From positions 1-20,838 of IMG/VR virus record IMGVR_UViG_3300048042_000012: a DNA stretch of 20,838 nt; one strand, written 5' to 3'. Positions 7,270-14,405 of this stretch are shown in pieces. Within the stretch, counting starts at the first letter, position 1. Every line of letters starts with the position of its first letter. This DNA is from a virus. The notes beneath the pieces were generated by a model. The model searched no databases and was not told the origin of the DNA. It saw nothing but the letters and a program-made list of their open reading frames with translations. The position numbers and the translations under genes were made by a program.

Positions 7270-8034
7270 TGTCAATTCTTAACAGCTGACAGTACATTAA
7301 TAAATGCAGTGACATTACTTAACTTGCAAGGTATTAATCCGATATTTAAGACTAATGAAATTCGTTGGTATGAAAAGATTGAACCTAATAAAGTATATCT
7401 TGTGGCATTAGACCCTAGTGCAGGCGTCGGGAATGATCCAGCGGCAATTGAAGTATATAACCTACCTGATATGAAACAAGTAGCAGAATGGACACATAAT
7501 AGAACTAGTATCCCAAGTCAGGTTCGAATGATGCAAAATATAATCAATTTCATTGCAGCAGAGATGAAAAAGTTTCCAGAACAAACTGGTGATCCAGATC
7601 TTTATTTTACCGTTGAAAATAATACATGGGGCGAAGCTGCATTATTAACTATACAAGATATTGGCGAAGAACGATTTGACGCGTTAATGATGCATGAACC
7701 AAAAGTAAAAGGTGGTGCAACAAGACGTAAAGGTCTTAACACAAATGGTCGTACAAAGGCAATGGCTTGTACAAAACTGAAAAGTTTGTTAGAATCTAGT
7801 AGATTAAAAGTCTATAGCAAAGCATTAGTTAGACAATTAAAATTCTTTGTTAGCAAGGGTGATAGCTTTGCTGCAAAAGTAGGTGAAAATGATGATTGTA
7901 TTATGGCGTCATTATTATGCATAAGAATGATGATGATGGTTACTCGCTGGGATGAAAACATCGAGCACTTACTTAAAGATGATTTTGGTGATGAATCTTA
8001 CAGTGATCCAATGCCTATTAGTTTTGGATTTTGA
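6928..8034 (+). CDS. 17: C-intein 2 fused to large terminase fragment 3 (nuclease domain)
   Basis: It starts with GTG, preceded by TAGGA nine bases upstream. Residues 1-114 are the C-half of split intein 2. From residue 115 the terminase resumes: CQFLTADSTLINAVTLL, then the RNase H-like headful nuclease of gp17. Its expected acidic residues are visible: VALDPSAGVGNDP (Asp codon 7411), FTVENNTWGEAA (Glu at 7615), and GENDDCIMASLL (Asp codons 7891 and 7894). The exteins of the three pieces sum to 86 + 191 + 254 = 531 residues, within the range of T4-like large terminases (T4 gp17 has 610). Nuclease activity would not be tethered to the ATPase until the second splice. Confidence 0.88.
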   Translation: MNKIFRKNTLGLTVDTPLGYKTFAGVAYMGDKEILKLTLSNGRSLECTIDHKIYISESEYICANELELNQSVIAKEGKFEIISKIHTGKIEPVYDLIEVDGGHRYYTNGILSSNCQFLTADSTLINAVTLLNLQGINPIFKTNEIRWYEKIEPNKVYLVALDPSAGVGNDPAAIEVYNLPDMKQVAEWTHNRTSIPSQVRMMQNIINFIAAEMKKFPEQTGDPDLYFTVENNTWGEAALLTIQDIGEERFDALMMHEPKVKGGATRRKGLNTNGRTKAMACTKLKSLLESSRLKVYSKALVRQLKFFVSKGDSFAAKVGENDDCIMASLLCIRMMMMVTRWDENIEHLLKDDFGDESYSDPMPISFGF

Positions 8035-8056
8035 TAACCTAGTCTAAGTTTCAGCT

Positions 8057-8064
8057 GATAAATA
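8057..8064 (+). promoter_or_regulatory. Possible T4-type late promoter (GATAAATA)
   Basis: GATAAATA in the 114-base gap between the terminase and the next virion-type gene, 85 bases before the ATG at 8149. It lies in non-coding DNA, which makes it more believable than similar octamers inside genes. No terminator is obvious in this gap. Confidence 0.4.
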
Positions 8065-8148
8065 AAGTATAGGTCGCGGAATGGGAATCACTGCGATGTA
8101 ATTCAGATGATACTAAATATATAACAACTATTTCTGAAGGAATTATGA

Positions 8149-9828
8149 ATGTCTTATAATTGGGCCGCTATTGGTGACAAAATCTACGGAATCTTATCAT
8201 CATCAGGATATGGTATACAAATGTGGGATGACACTGGTAAGACTACAATAGATCCACATGATGCTATTAGATTTTTAGCATCTGTTAAGAGTAAAAATCC
8301 AAAATTACAAACATTTAATATATTAATTGGGTTGCATGATGAAGATGCATATAGTCATTTAGATTTTAGAACACCTAAGAGTGTTGATGATGCCGACTTT
8401 GAAACTATAACAGCATTAAAGAACAGCATTCAAAAGAATCTAGGTGATGTTGAAGGTTTGAAGATCAACTGGACACCATTTGGAAGTGCGATTACACTTA
8501 AAGATGATCCTATAGAAAAAGTAACTGAAAGTCGTGATATCGGTAAAGTATACGGAACAACCAAGAGTAGTTTTCAGAATGTAGGTAGAAGCAAGATAAT
8601 CGTTAGGCACAGTGATCCTATTGACGAAAGTAAACAAGGTAGTCGTTGGCGCAAGATTAGAAGTGTATTCATTGAAACTAAAGAAGGTGAGCGTTTCATT
8701 TATCCAAGAGCTCATATAGCAGGTGCAAGAGCATTAGCAAGACATTTAAGCGAAGGTGGTAATGTCAATGATGATATTGCTAAAGGTATCTCTGAAATGA
8801 GTGAAGATTATATGCAACTTAAGCGTGCTGGTAAATTATTGCGCAAAGGTGGTAACCATGATCAAGCATTACATGCTAGAGAAGCAATGAAGACCATTAA
8901 TTTTGGTTTGAAGCGTATAAGTGGTAATAGAGGATATCATTCAGCCGGTGACATTATAGCTAAGAATACTGCTGATAAAGTAAAGGATAAAGCTGACAGT
9001 GGTAAGCAACTTCTTACCGACTGTGAAGGACTTACTGAAGATGATATGGGTTGTTTGAATACAGCCGCAAATTATATTATTAGAGTCCAAGCTCCTGTAG
9101 AAGGTAATAATAATGCATGTCCAACTTGGTTAAGTCCAATGCTAAAAATATTGATAGACAAGCTTGGCGACCAAGAACATATAGACAGAGTAACTGGAAT
9201 GGCAAACGACGTGGATGCCGGTACCGCTCCAAATCCAATTGATATTCAATGGGTAGTAAAAGTTATTAAAGATATTAATAATCCACCTGTTGTTGACAGT
9301 GTTGAGTCCAACGGACAATTAACTGAAGATACTGAACCATTGACAAGTCATGATGGTGCTCAAGAATGGTATGATGATGAAGGTGAACTTCATAGAGAAG
9401 ATGGACCTGCTAGAATTACTAAAGCTGGTACCAAAGAATGGAGTAAACATGGCAAGCGCCATAGAATAGATGGGCCAGCTGTTATGCAATCAAATGGTCG
9501 TAGATCATATTGGGTAAATGGTATTTACCTGGATAGTACCATTCTTAAATTTATGAGATTAACTGGCATTAGGTTTCCTCCGAAACCTAATCAAGAATTG
9601 GCAAATGATTTAGATACAGAAAAACAAAAAGTAATACATTATATACTAACGCAAATAAAATATCACTTATCGCCATCAATAGCTTTACCATTGATATATG
9701 CATTAAAAGTTACTGGAGTACATTGGCCAGAGCTAAATGCAATAGAGAAAAGTGCCAATGTAAATACAGAATTAAATGAAACAATAAATTTTAATCTAAG
9801 CAGAATTAGACAGCTTAGTGGGATATAA
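8149..9828 (+). CDS. Phage protein with C-terminal MORN-like repeats, possibly virion-associated
   Basis: A 559-residue protein. The ATG at 8149 has AAGGA eight bases upstream; the overlapping ATG at 8145 would stop after four codons. Residues 1-130 are an alpha/beta domain. Residues 165-300 are basic and helical (RWRKIRSVFIETKEGERF, RAHIAGARALARHLSEGG). Residues about 401-455 are two to three copies of a repeat of the form EWYDDEGELHREDGPA / EWSKHGKRHRIDGPA / SYWVNG, like the MORN-type repeats seen in many phage proteins. The last 90 residues are helical. There is no signal peptide or membrane segment. I do not know the function of the main body; the place after gp17 suggests a late structural product. 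Confidence 0.6.
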   Translation: MSYNWAAIGDKIYGILSSSGYGIQMWDDTGKTTIDPHDAIRFLASVKSKNPKLQTFNILIGLHDEDAYSHLDFRTPKSVDDADFETITALKNSIQKNLGDVEGLKINWTPFGSAITLKDDPIEKVTESRDIGKVYGTTKSSFQNVGRSKIIVRHSDPIDESKQGSRWRKIRSVFIETKEGERFIYPRAHIAGARALARHLSEGGNVNDDIAKGISEMSEDYMQLKRAGKLLRKGGNHDQALHAREAMKTINFGLKRISGNRGYHSAGDIIAKNTADKVKDKADSGKQLLTDCEGLTEDDMGCLNTAANYIIRVQAPVEGNNNACPTWLSPMLKILIDKLGDQEHIDRVTGMANDVDAGTAPNPIDIQWVVKVIKDINNPPVVDSVESNGQLTEDTEPLTSHDGAQEWYDDEGELHREDGPARITKAGTKEWSKHGKRHRIDGPAVMQSNGRRSYWVNGIYLDSTILKFMRLTGIRFPPKPNQELANDLDTEKQKVIHYILTQIKYHLSPSIALPLIYALKVTGVHWPELNAIEKSANVNTELNETINFNLSRIRQLSGI

Positions 9829-9855
9829 TTTTTCTTAATTTTTTTCATTATTTAC

Positions 9856-9886
9856 TTGACCTTAGATTGGTATTTTAGTATAAATA
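9856..9886 (+). promoter_or_regulatory. Promoter for gene 32 (sigma70-like, overlapping late motif)
   Basis: TTGACC at 9856-9861 and TATAAA at 9879-9884 are separated by 17 bases, a strong sigma70-like promoter. The same -10 lies inside TATAAATA (9879-9886), the exact late promoter core. Transcription would begin near 9892, just before the hairpin at 9894. One element could therefore serve both early/middle and late expression. Confidence 0.65.
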
Positions 9887-9893
9887 TAAGTGT

Positions 9894-9920
9894 TAAACAG
9901 TAGTAATTTACTATTGTTTA
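9894..9920 (+). promoter_or_regulatory. gp32 mRNA 5' leader hairpin, possible autoregulatory site
   Basis: A 12-base-pair stem (9894-9905 with 9909-9920, one G-U pair) with a three-base loop. It lies 41-67 bases before the gene 32 ATG, at the very start of the predicted mRNA, and is followed by an A-rich stretch without obvious structure up to AAGGAG and the ATG. T4 gene 32 mRNA has a pseudoknot at nearly the same distance that nucleates gp32 binding and represses its own translation. I see a hairpin, not a clear pseudoknot. Confidence 0.5.
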
Positions 9921-9960
9921 TCTTAAATCCGTACAGAATTCAATAAAGGAGACACTCTCA

Positions 9961-10995
9961 ATGGCTTTAAATTTACGAGACATTCAAGCAAAACTTCAAG
10001 CTCAACAAGATAAGAAAGACCGCGCAAAGAACGGTACATTTACTGGTGATAGCGCAATTTACCCATTCTGGAACAATCCAGAGGGTAGTACAGTAGCATT
10101 ACGCTTTTTCCCAGATGCAGATGAGTCAAATGACTTTTTTTGGGTAGAGCGATTAATAATTAAGCTACCATTCTCTGGTGTCAAAGGACAATCAGATAGT
10201 AAGCCAGTAGAAGTACAAGTTCCTTGTATGGATATGTGGAAACCAAATAGTTGTCCAATCTTAGCAGAAACTCGTCCATGGTGGAAGGATCCTTCACTAG
10301 AAGAACTTGCACGTAAGTATTGGAAGAAGAAAAGCTACCTGTTCCAAGGAACTGTTGTAGGACAGAATCCAAACCCACAAGATCAGACTCCAGAAAATCC
10401 AATTAGACGATTGATGATTACTTCATCTATATATGATATTATCAAGACTATCTTGATGCGTCAGGACTTAGAATATACTCCAACGGATTATGTCCATGGA
10501 CGTGACTTCTATCTTAGTAAGACAACTAAGGGTGGTTATGCAAATTATCAGAGTTCAAGTTGGAGTATGAAAGAACGTCCTCTAAGTGACGATGAAAATG
10601 CAGCGATTGAAAAGTTTGGTCTTTACAACCTAAGTCAGTTTCTACCAAAGAAGCCAGATGATACTGCACTTAAAGTTATTATGGAACTATTCCATGCCAG
10701 TGTCAATGAAGAGTTGTATGATACAGAACGATGGGGTGAATTCTTCAAGCCATCGGGGTTTAGGAATGAGAATGCTGACAATGCAACAGCTAATACCAGT
10801 ACTCATGTACCTAAGACAACACCAACTGTAACTGCAGCTAGTGTTATGAGCAAGGTTACTAAGGCAGCAAAGGTTGATGACAATGATCCACCATTTGAAC
10901 CAAATGTTATACCAGCGGCAGGCACTGAGAAAGCTAAGATGAATACCCCAGAGGAGATCTTAGCAGCGATTCGTAGACGCCAAGGAACCAAGTAA
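9961..10995 (+). CDS. 32: Single-stranded DNA-binding protein gp32
   Basis: This 344-residue protein binds single-stranded DNA at phage replication forks and in UvsX-mediated recombination. The N-terminus (MALNLRDIQAKLQAQQDKKD) is the basic cooperativity segment typical of gp32. The OB-fold core follows with TVALRFFPDAD and WVERLIIKLPF. In T4 a His and three Cys bind zinc; here only C89 and C98 (VPCMDMWKPNSC) are obvious, so the zinc site is reduced or uses other ligands. Aromatic residues YLFQGTVV and IYDIIKTILM continue the core. The last 80 residues are low-complexity with an acidic patch, but the extreme end is basic (IRRRQGTK), unlike the acidic tip of T4 gp32. AAGGAG sits ten bases before the ATG. 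Promoter and terminator make it a single-gene unit next to uvsX. Confidence 0.92.
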   Translation: MALNLRDIQAKLQAQQDKKDRAKNGTFTGDSAIYPFWNNPEGSTVALRFFPDADESNDFFWVERLIIKLPFSGVKGQSDSKPVEVQVPCMDMWKPNSCPILAETRPWWKDPSLEELARKYWKKKSYLFQGTVVGQNPNPQDQTPENPIRRLMITSSIYDIIKTILMRQDLEYTPTDYVHGRDFYLSKTTKGGYANYQSSSWSMKERPLSDDENAAIEKFGLYNLSQFLPKKPDDTALKVIMELFHASVNEELYDTERWGEFFKPSGFRNENADNATANTSTHVPKTTPTVTAASVMSKVTKAAKVDDNDPPFEPNVIPAAGTEKAKMNTPEEILAAIRRRQGTK

Positions 10996-11010
10996 AATTA
11001 CTTGAAACTT

Positions 11011-11042
11011 AATAGGAGAATTCAACAATTCTCCTATTTTCT
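11011..11042 (+). terminator. Rho-independent terminator after gene 32
   Basis: A perfect 12-base-pair stem (AATAGGAGAATT, loop CAAC, then its complement) ends in TTTTCT, 16 bases after the gene 32 stop. A smaller inverted repeat, CAAGTAA/TTACTTG, overlaps the stop codon itself at 10990-11005. Confidence 0.85.
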
Positions 11043-11079
11043 ATTATAATGACAAAGTATATTTGAAAGGAAAAATACA

Positions 11080-12147
11080 ATGAGGCCGTACGATATATCT
11101 CGTTTTAGAAAAGACATTACTAAGGCTATACCAGGTCTAAGTGTTGGGTTTCATGATCCAAGTACATGGATTGATAGTGGTAATTACGCGCTTAATTATG
11201 CAATAAGCGGAGACTTCACTAAAGGTATACCGCTAGGTAAGGTTACTATGTTTGCCGGCCAGTCTGGTAGTGGTAAAAGCTTTATTTGCGCAGGAAATAT
11301 TGTCAGAAATGCTCAAGCATCTGGTATATTTCCTATCATTATTGACTCAGAAAATGCACTTGACGAAAATTGGTTACAGCCGTTGGGCGTTAGCACTGAT
11401 GACGACAAATTACTTAAAGTTAATATGGCTATGATTGACGACGTTGCTAAGCTTATTAGCGATTTTATGAAGGACTATAAAGCAAGATTTGATAAGACTG
11501 ATCCTGTAGACAGACCAAAGGTATTGTTCGTACTAGATAGTTTAGGAATGTTGATGACTCCAACTGACGTTAATCAGTTTGAAGCTGGTGACCTTAAGGG
11601 TGACATGGGTAGAAAGCCCAAAGCATTAACAGCGTTGGTTCGTAATTGTGTTAACATGTTTGGTGAGTATGATGTTGGATTGGTTGTAACTAATCACAGT
11701 TATGCGTCGCAGGATATGTTCGATCCAGACGACAAGATATCTGGTGGTCAAGGCTTCATCTATGCAAGTTCTATTGTTGTAGCAATGCGTAAGCTTAAGC
11801 TAAAAGAAGACGAAGACGGTAAGAAGACTACAACCGTTAACGGTATCAGAGCACTATGCAAGATTATGAAGACTAGATTTAACAAACCATTTGAATCAGT
11901 TGAAATTAAAATCCCTTGGACAACTGGTATGAATCCTTTTAGTGGATTAATTGATTTGTTTAAAAATAAAGGTGTATTAATTAAAGATGGAAATAAATTG
12001 AAATATCATGATAGTGAAGGAACTGAACACAAATATTTCGAATCGCAGATACCAAATGATCTACTTGATCTTATAATGCTTGAATGGGATGAAAATAAAT
12101 TGCCTAATATCCCAATTGATATCCCAATAGATGACAGTGATGTTTGA
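11080..12147 (+). CDS. uvsX: UvsX recombinase (RecA family)
   Basis: A 355-residue RecA-like strand-exchange protein that loads on gp32-coated DNA and drives recombination-dependent replication. Walker A is AGQSGSGKS at residues 59-67. The catalytic-Glu region is IIIDSENALD at about 87-95, and Walker B is VLFVLDSLGM at 148-157. The NHSYAS and SGGQGFIYASS segments correspond to loop regions of UvsX. An AAAGGA site precedes the ATG. Residues 290-346 (GVLIKDGNKLKY and onward) recur at the end of the downstream nuclease gene with 48 of 57 residues identical by my hand alignment. The upstream copy is therefore full length and the gene looks intact, but its 3' end may have been brought in with the nuclease. 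Confidence 0.93.
   Translation: MRPYDISRFRKDITKAIPGLSVGFHDPSTWIDSGNYALNYAISGDFTKGIPLGKVTMFAGQSGSGKSFICAGNIVRNAQASGIFPIIIDSENALDENWLQPLGVSTDDDKLLKVNMAMIDDVAKLISDFMKDYKARFDKTDPVDRPKVLFVLDSLGMLMTPTDVNQFEAGDLKGDMGRKPKALTALVRNCVNMFGEYDVGLVVTNHSYASQDMFDPDDKISGGQGFIYASSIVVAMRKLKLKEDEDGKKTTTVNGIRALCKIMKTRFNKPFESVEIKIPWTTGMNPFSGLIDLFKNKGVLIKDGNKLKYHDSEGTEHKYFESQIPNDLLDLIMLEWDENKLPNIPIDIPIDDSDV
11947..12117 (+). repeat. uvsX 3' end, copy 1 of direct repeat
   Basis: This 171-base stretch encodes UvsX residues 290-346. It matches 12918-13088 in the same orientation and reading frame relative to the protein, including a 30-base identical run at 12070-12099 (copy 2: 13041-13070). The copies lie 971 bases apart. 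Confidence 0.9.
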
Positions 12148-12155
12148 TTAATAAC

Positions 12156-13121
12156 ATGTATTATGTGTATATTTTAAAAGATCCTAGGTCGGGTTTACCA
12201 TTTTATGTTGGAAAAGGTCAAGGAGAAAGGGCAGATAGTCATACTAAAAGAATTCAAGATGGCAAACGTACTGAAAATCCATATAAGGATTCTGTAATCA
12301 AACAAATTTTAGCAGAAAATTTAATACCCGAAATAGAATATGTTTATTATACTGATGATGAAATTGCAGCGTATGACTTCGAAGCGGATCTTATTATAAA
12401 ATATGGTAGGAAACGCTTTGACTATGATGGGATATTAACTAATTTATGTATTGATAATAGGCCACCTTCACAAAAAGGAAAATCATATATAGAAAGATAT
12501 GGTGACAATGCTATTAATGTGATCAACAAATATAGAGAAAGTTATAATAATAGTAGGCCATATCATAAATTGAGAAAATTAAGTATTGATCAAAAACAAA
12601 AATTAAGTGAACGTACGACTGGTACTAATAACCCATTTTATGGTAAGAAACATTCAACTGAATCTAAGAAGAGGATCAGTAATGCAAATAAAGGTAAATG
12701 TATTGGTGTAGACAATCCAAATGCTAGGATGTACTTATTTGTAGATAGCAATTACCGGATATATCGAGTAATTGGGGAATTTGCTAAATTTTGTGAAAAA
12801 ATGAATTTGAGTTATCAAGCTATGGGGCGAGGAATTCCTAAGAAATGGATAATTAAATCTGGTCCATCAAAAGGTTGGCAAGTATTAAATTTGACTTTAA
12901 ATTATGATAAAGATAGATTAATAAATTTATTTGAAGCTAAAGGTGTTTTAATAAAAGACGGAAATAAATTAAAATATAACGATAGTGAAGGAAATGAGCA
13001 TAAGTACTTTCGTTCGGGTATTACAAATGATCTTCTTGACCTTATAATGCTTGAATGGGATGAAAATAAACTGCCTGACATCCCTATTGAGTTTATAGCA
13101 GATGATGGCACAACTGTTTAA
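12156..13121 (+). CDS. GIY-YIG homing endonuclease fused to a second UvsX C-terminus
   Basis: I start at ATG 12156 (MYYVYILKDP) and not the TTG at 12144 that overlaps the uvsX stop; this gives 321 residues. The GIY-YIG domain covers residues 2-95: YVYIL (2-6), FYVGKG (16-21), the arginine in GERADSH (R25), and the likely metal-binding Glu in YDFEADLIIKYG (E76). A NUMOD3-like segment (GTNNPFYGKKHSTESKKRIS) follows, and then a helix-turn-helix-like region (FAKFCEKMNLSYQAMGRG). From residue 255 to the end the sequence is a copy of the UvsX C-terminus. The nuclease gene thus appears to have invaded the 3' end of uvsX, with the displaced tail left in frame behind it. Whether the tail is functional is unknown. 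Confidence 0.87.
   Translation: MYYVYILKDPRSGLPFYVGKGQGERADSHTKRIQDGKRTENPYKDSVIKQILAENLIPEIEYVYYTDDEIAAYDFEADLIIKYGRKRFDYDGILTNLCIDNRPPSQKGKSYIERYGDNAINVINKYRESYNNSRPYHKLRKLSIDQKQKLSERTTGTNNPFYGKKHSTESKKRISNANKGKCIGVDNPNARMYLFVDSNYRIYRVIGEFAKFCEKMNLSYQAMGRGIPKKWIIKSGPSKGWQVLNLTLNYDKDRLINLFEAKGVLIKDGNKLKYNDSEGNEHKYFRSGITNDLLDLIMLEWDENKLPDIPIEFIADDGTTV
12918..13088 (+). repeat. uvsX 3' end, copy 2, fused in frame to the nuclease
   Basis: It encodes LINLFEAKGVLIKDGNKLKY and the following residues, the counterpart of UvsX 290-346. Beyond this both copies diverge (IDIPIDDSDV against EFIADDGTTV). The frame is intact to a stop at 13119, and is followed by AAGGAG for the next gene, so this is probably the original end of uvsX. 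Confidence 0.9.
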
Positions 13122-13134
13122 TAAGGAGTATAAT

Positions 13135-13380
13135 ATGGAAGTTAATGCTAGTTTGGTTCTCGATGTTTGGGAATTATTTAGCGAATATCTACCTTCTAAT
13201 AAAAAGGAAGATATTGCTAATAAATTGATTAAAATTTTTGCGGATAAGGGTGTTGAGCAAGATGATCTCGAAGCTATTAGGGGTGAGGACAACTATCTTG
13301 ATACTGCTATAGACAATTTTCGTGAACATGATCGTGATGACGAAGATGAATATGATTATGAATCTGGTTATGATGATTGA
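13135..13380 (+). CDS. Small acidic phage protein of unknown function
   Basis: An 81-residue product (MEVNASLVLDVWELFSEYLP). The ATG at 13135 has AAGGAG six bases upstream, which rules out the earlier in-frame ATG at 13102 inside the preceding gene. Residues 1-55 are helical; the last 25 are almost entirely Asp, Glu and Tyr (DDEDEYDYESGYDD). An acidic tail next to recombination genes could contact DNA-binding partners such as UvsX, gp32 or UvsY, or mimic DNA; that is speculation. In its original arrangement it would directly follow uvsX. Confidence 0.65.
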   Translation: MEVNASLVLDVWELFSEYLPSNKKEDIANKLIKIFADKGVEQDDLEAIRGEDNYLDTAIDNFREHDRDDEDEYDYESGYDD

Positions 13381-13384
13381 TCTA

Positions 13385-13413
13385 TTGTAAAATTTTGGTT
13401 AGTTGTGTATAAT
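13385..13413 (+). promoter_or_regulatory. Possible promoter overlapping the terminator
   Basis: TTGTAA (13385-13390) and TATAAT (13408-13413) are 17 bases apart. The predicted start would fall inside the hairpin at 13414-13439, so the same DNA may end one transcript and begin the next, for the UvsY-like gene at 13457. Confidence 0.4.
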
Positions 13414-13446
13414 AATAGTGGGCCAAGTTGCCCACTATTGTATTTT
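13414..13446 (+). terminator. Rho-independent terminator
   Basis: A 10-base-pair stem, AATAGTGGGC with GCCCACTATT, a six-base loop, then GTATTTT. It closes the uvsX - nuclease - small acidic protein unit. Confidence 0.85.
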
Positions 13447-13456
13447 AAGGGTTTGA

Positions 13457-13906
13457 ATGTGGTATAATAGAGTAGTTGGTAATTTGTCTGAGGTAGCATC
13501 GGCTATTGATTTTTATGATAATGAACTTATGTCAGCTCAACATGAATCAAAAATTATAGGAAGTATTGAAAAGAATGCTCAAGAACTTAGTGGTATAATG
13601 TCTTATAGATTTATACAATTACAAGAAATAGAAGCGATACTAAAATATCTTAATATTAGATATGATAAAATTCGAAGTGATCACTATAAGAAATACACTG
13701 AACATTATGCTAGAGAACTTACTGATCGTAGCATTGAGAAATATATAGATGGTGAAGCAGAAGTTGTTACTATGTGTATGCTTATTAATGAAGTGAGTCT
13801 AGTTAGAAATAAATATTTAGGATTAATTAAAGGTCTTGATGCTAAGGCGTTCACTATAACCAATTTGGTTAAACTTAAGATAGCTGGTTTAATAGAGCAT
13901 ATATAA
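13457..13906 (+). CDS. UvsY-like recombination mediator (tentative)
   Basis: A 149-residue, almost entirely helical protein with AAGG six bases before the ATG. The pattern is that of T4-like UvsY proteins (T4 UvsY has 137 residues), which load UvsX onto gp32-covered DNA: a helix around 45-62, a basic segment with HYKKYTEHYARELTDRSIEKYIDG at about 75-98, a long helix and a C-terminal segment (LVRNKYLGLIKGLDAKAFTITNLVKL). The last part resembles the conserved UvsY ending in which a helix is followed by an aromatic-Xaa-Ile-Xaa-Asn motif. Its location right after the uvsX unit supports the idea. Direct similarity to T4 UvsY is not obvious by eye, so the function is tentative. Confidence 0.55.
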   Translation: MWYNRVVGNLSEVASAIDFYDNELMSAQHESKIIGSIEKNAQELSGIMSYRFIQLQEIEAILKYLNIRYDKIRSDHYKKYTEHYARELTDRSIEKYIDGEAEVVTMCMLINEVSLVRNKYLGLIKGLDAKAFTITNLVKLKIAGLIEHI

Positions 13907-13934
13907 AAGATAATGAAATGGAGTTAAGGTAATT

Positions 13935-14405
13935 ATGATTGATGAAAGCATAACTCGAGTAATACTGTTCGATGTTGACGGAACGTTAGCTAATGGTGAT
14001 CATAGATATCATTTATATGAAGGAAGAGATTCTGATTCATGGGCTGCATATATTGCAGCTTGTATACAGGACAGTCCATATACTGAAGTTCAATGGTTGA
14101 ATTACATTATATCACAACAGCCTAATGTTTATATAATCGTATTAACTGCAAGGTCTGAATCAGGACGTGAAGTAACTGAGAAATGGCTAATGGCTCATGG
14201 CATAATATACGATGAGTTAATTATGAAACCTGAAGATGAAGCAATTGTAAAAGTTAAAGATCACGATTTCAAAGAGCGTATATTAGATGAACTTATTTTA
14301 CAGAATAAAAAGCCATTTATGGTATTTGAGGATAGAAAATCTGTCGTAGATATGTTCAGATCAAAAGGTATACCGGTATTACAGGTTCGACCTGGCGACG
14401 TTTAA
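13935..14405 (+). CDS. HAD-family phosphatase, similar to T4 Pnk 3'-phosphatase domain
   Basis: A 156-residue HAD hydrolase with AAGG before the ATG. Motif I is LFDVDGTLA with the nucleophile D13 and acid/base D15. Motif II is IVLTARSESG at about 68-77, and motif III/IV is FEDRKSVVDMFRSKGIPVLQ near 130-150. The order and the final VRPGDV resemble the 3'-phosphatase half of T4 polynucleotide kinase, whose DDR is EDR here. No kinase domain is attached. A role in repairing DNA or RNA 3' ends or in nucleotide turnover fits the neighbours. The enzyme class is secure; substrate is inferred. Confidence 0.8.
   Translation: MIDESITRVILFDVDGTLANGDHRYHLYEGRDSDSWAAYIAACIQDSPYTEVQWLNYIISQQPNVYIIVLTARSESGREVTEKWLMAHGIIYDELIMKPEDEAIVKVKDHDFKERILDELILQNKKPFMVFEDRKSVVDMFRSKGIPVLQVRPGDV

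Noticed and set aside
3426-8034. Group I introns as the cause of the terminase interruptions
   Set aside because: The junctions begin with Cys and end in (H/S)N before Thr or Cys, and blocks A, B, F and G are present, which is intein and not intron architecture. I did not see clear intron core pairings, though I could not fold the RNA. cDNA sequencing would settle it.
9796-9840. Terminator at the end of the 559-residue gene
   Set aside because: CTAAGC/GCTTAG is only six pairs, lies inside the coding sequence, and the T-runs are too far downstream to form a normal terminator.
12144-12155. TTG start for the GIY-YIG nuclease overlapping the uvsX stop
   Set aside because: The ATG at 12156 lies four codons later and begins directly at the GIY-YIG motif; TTG adds nothing conserved.
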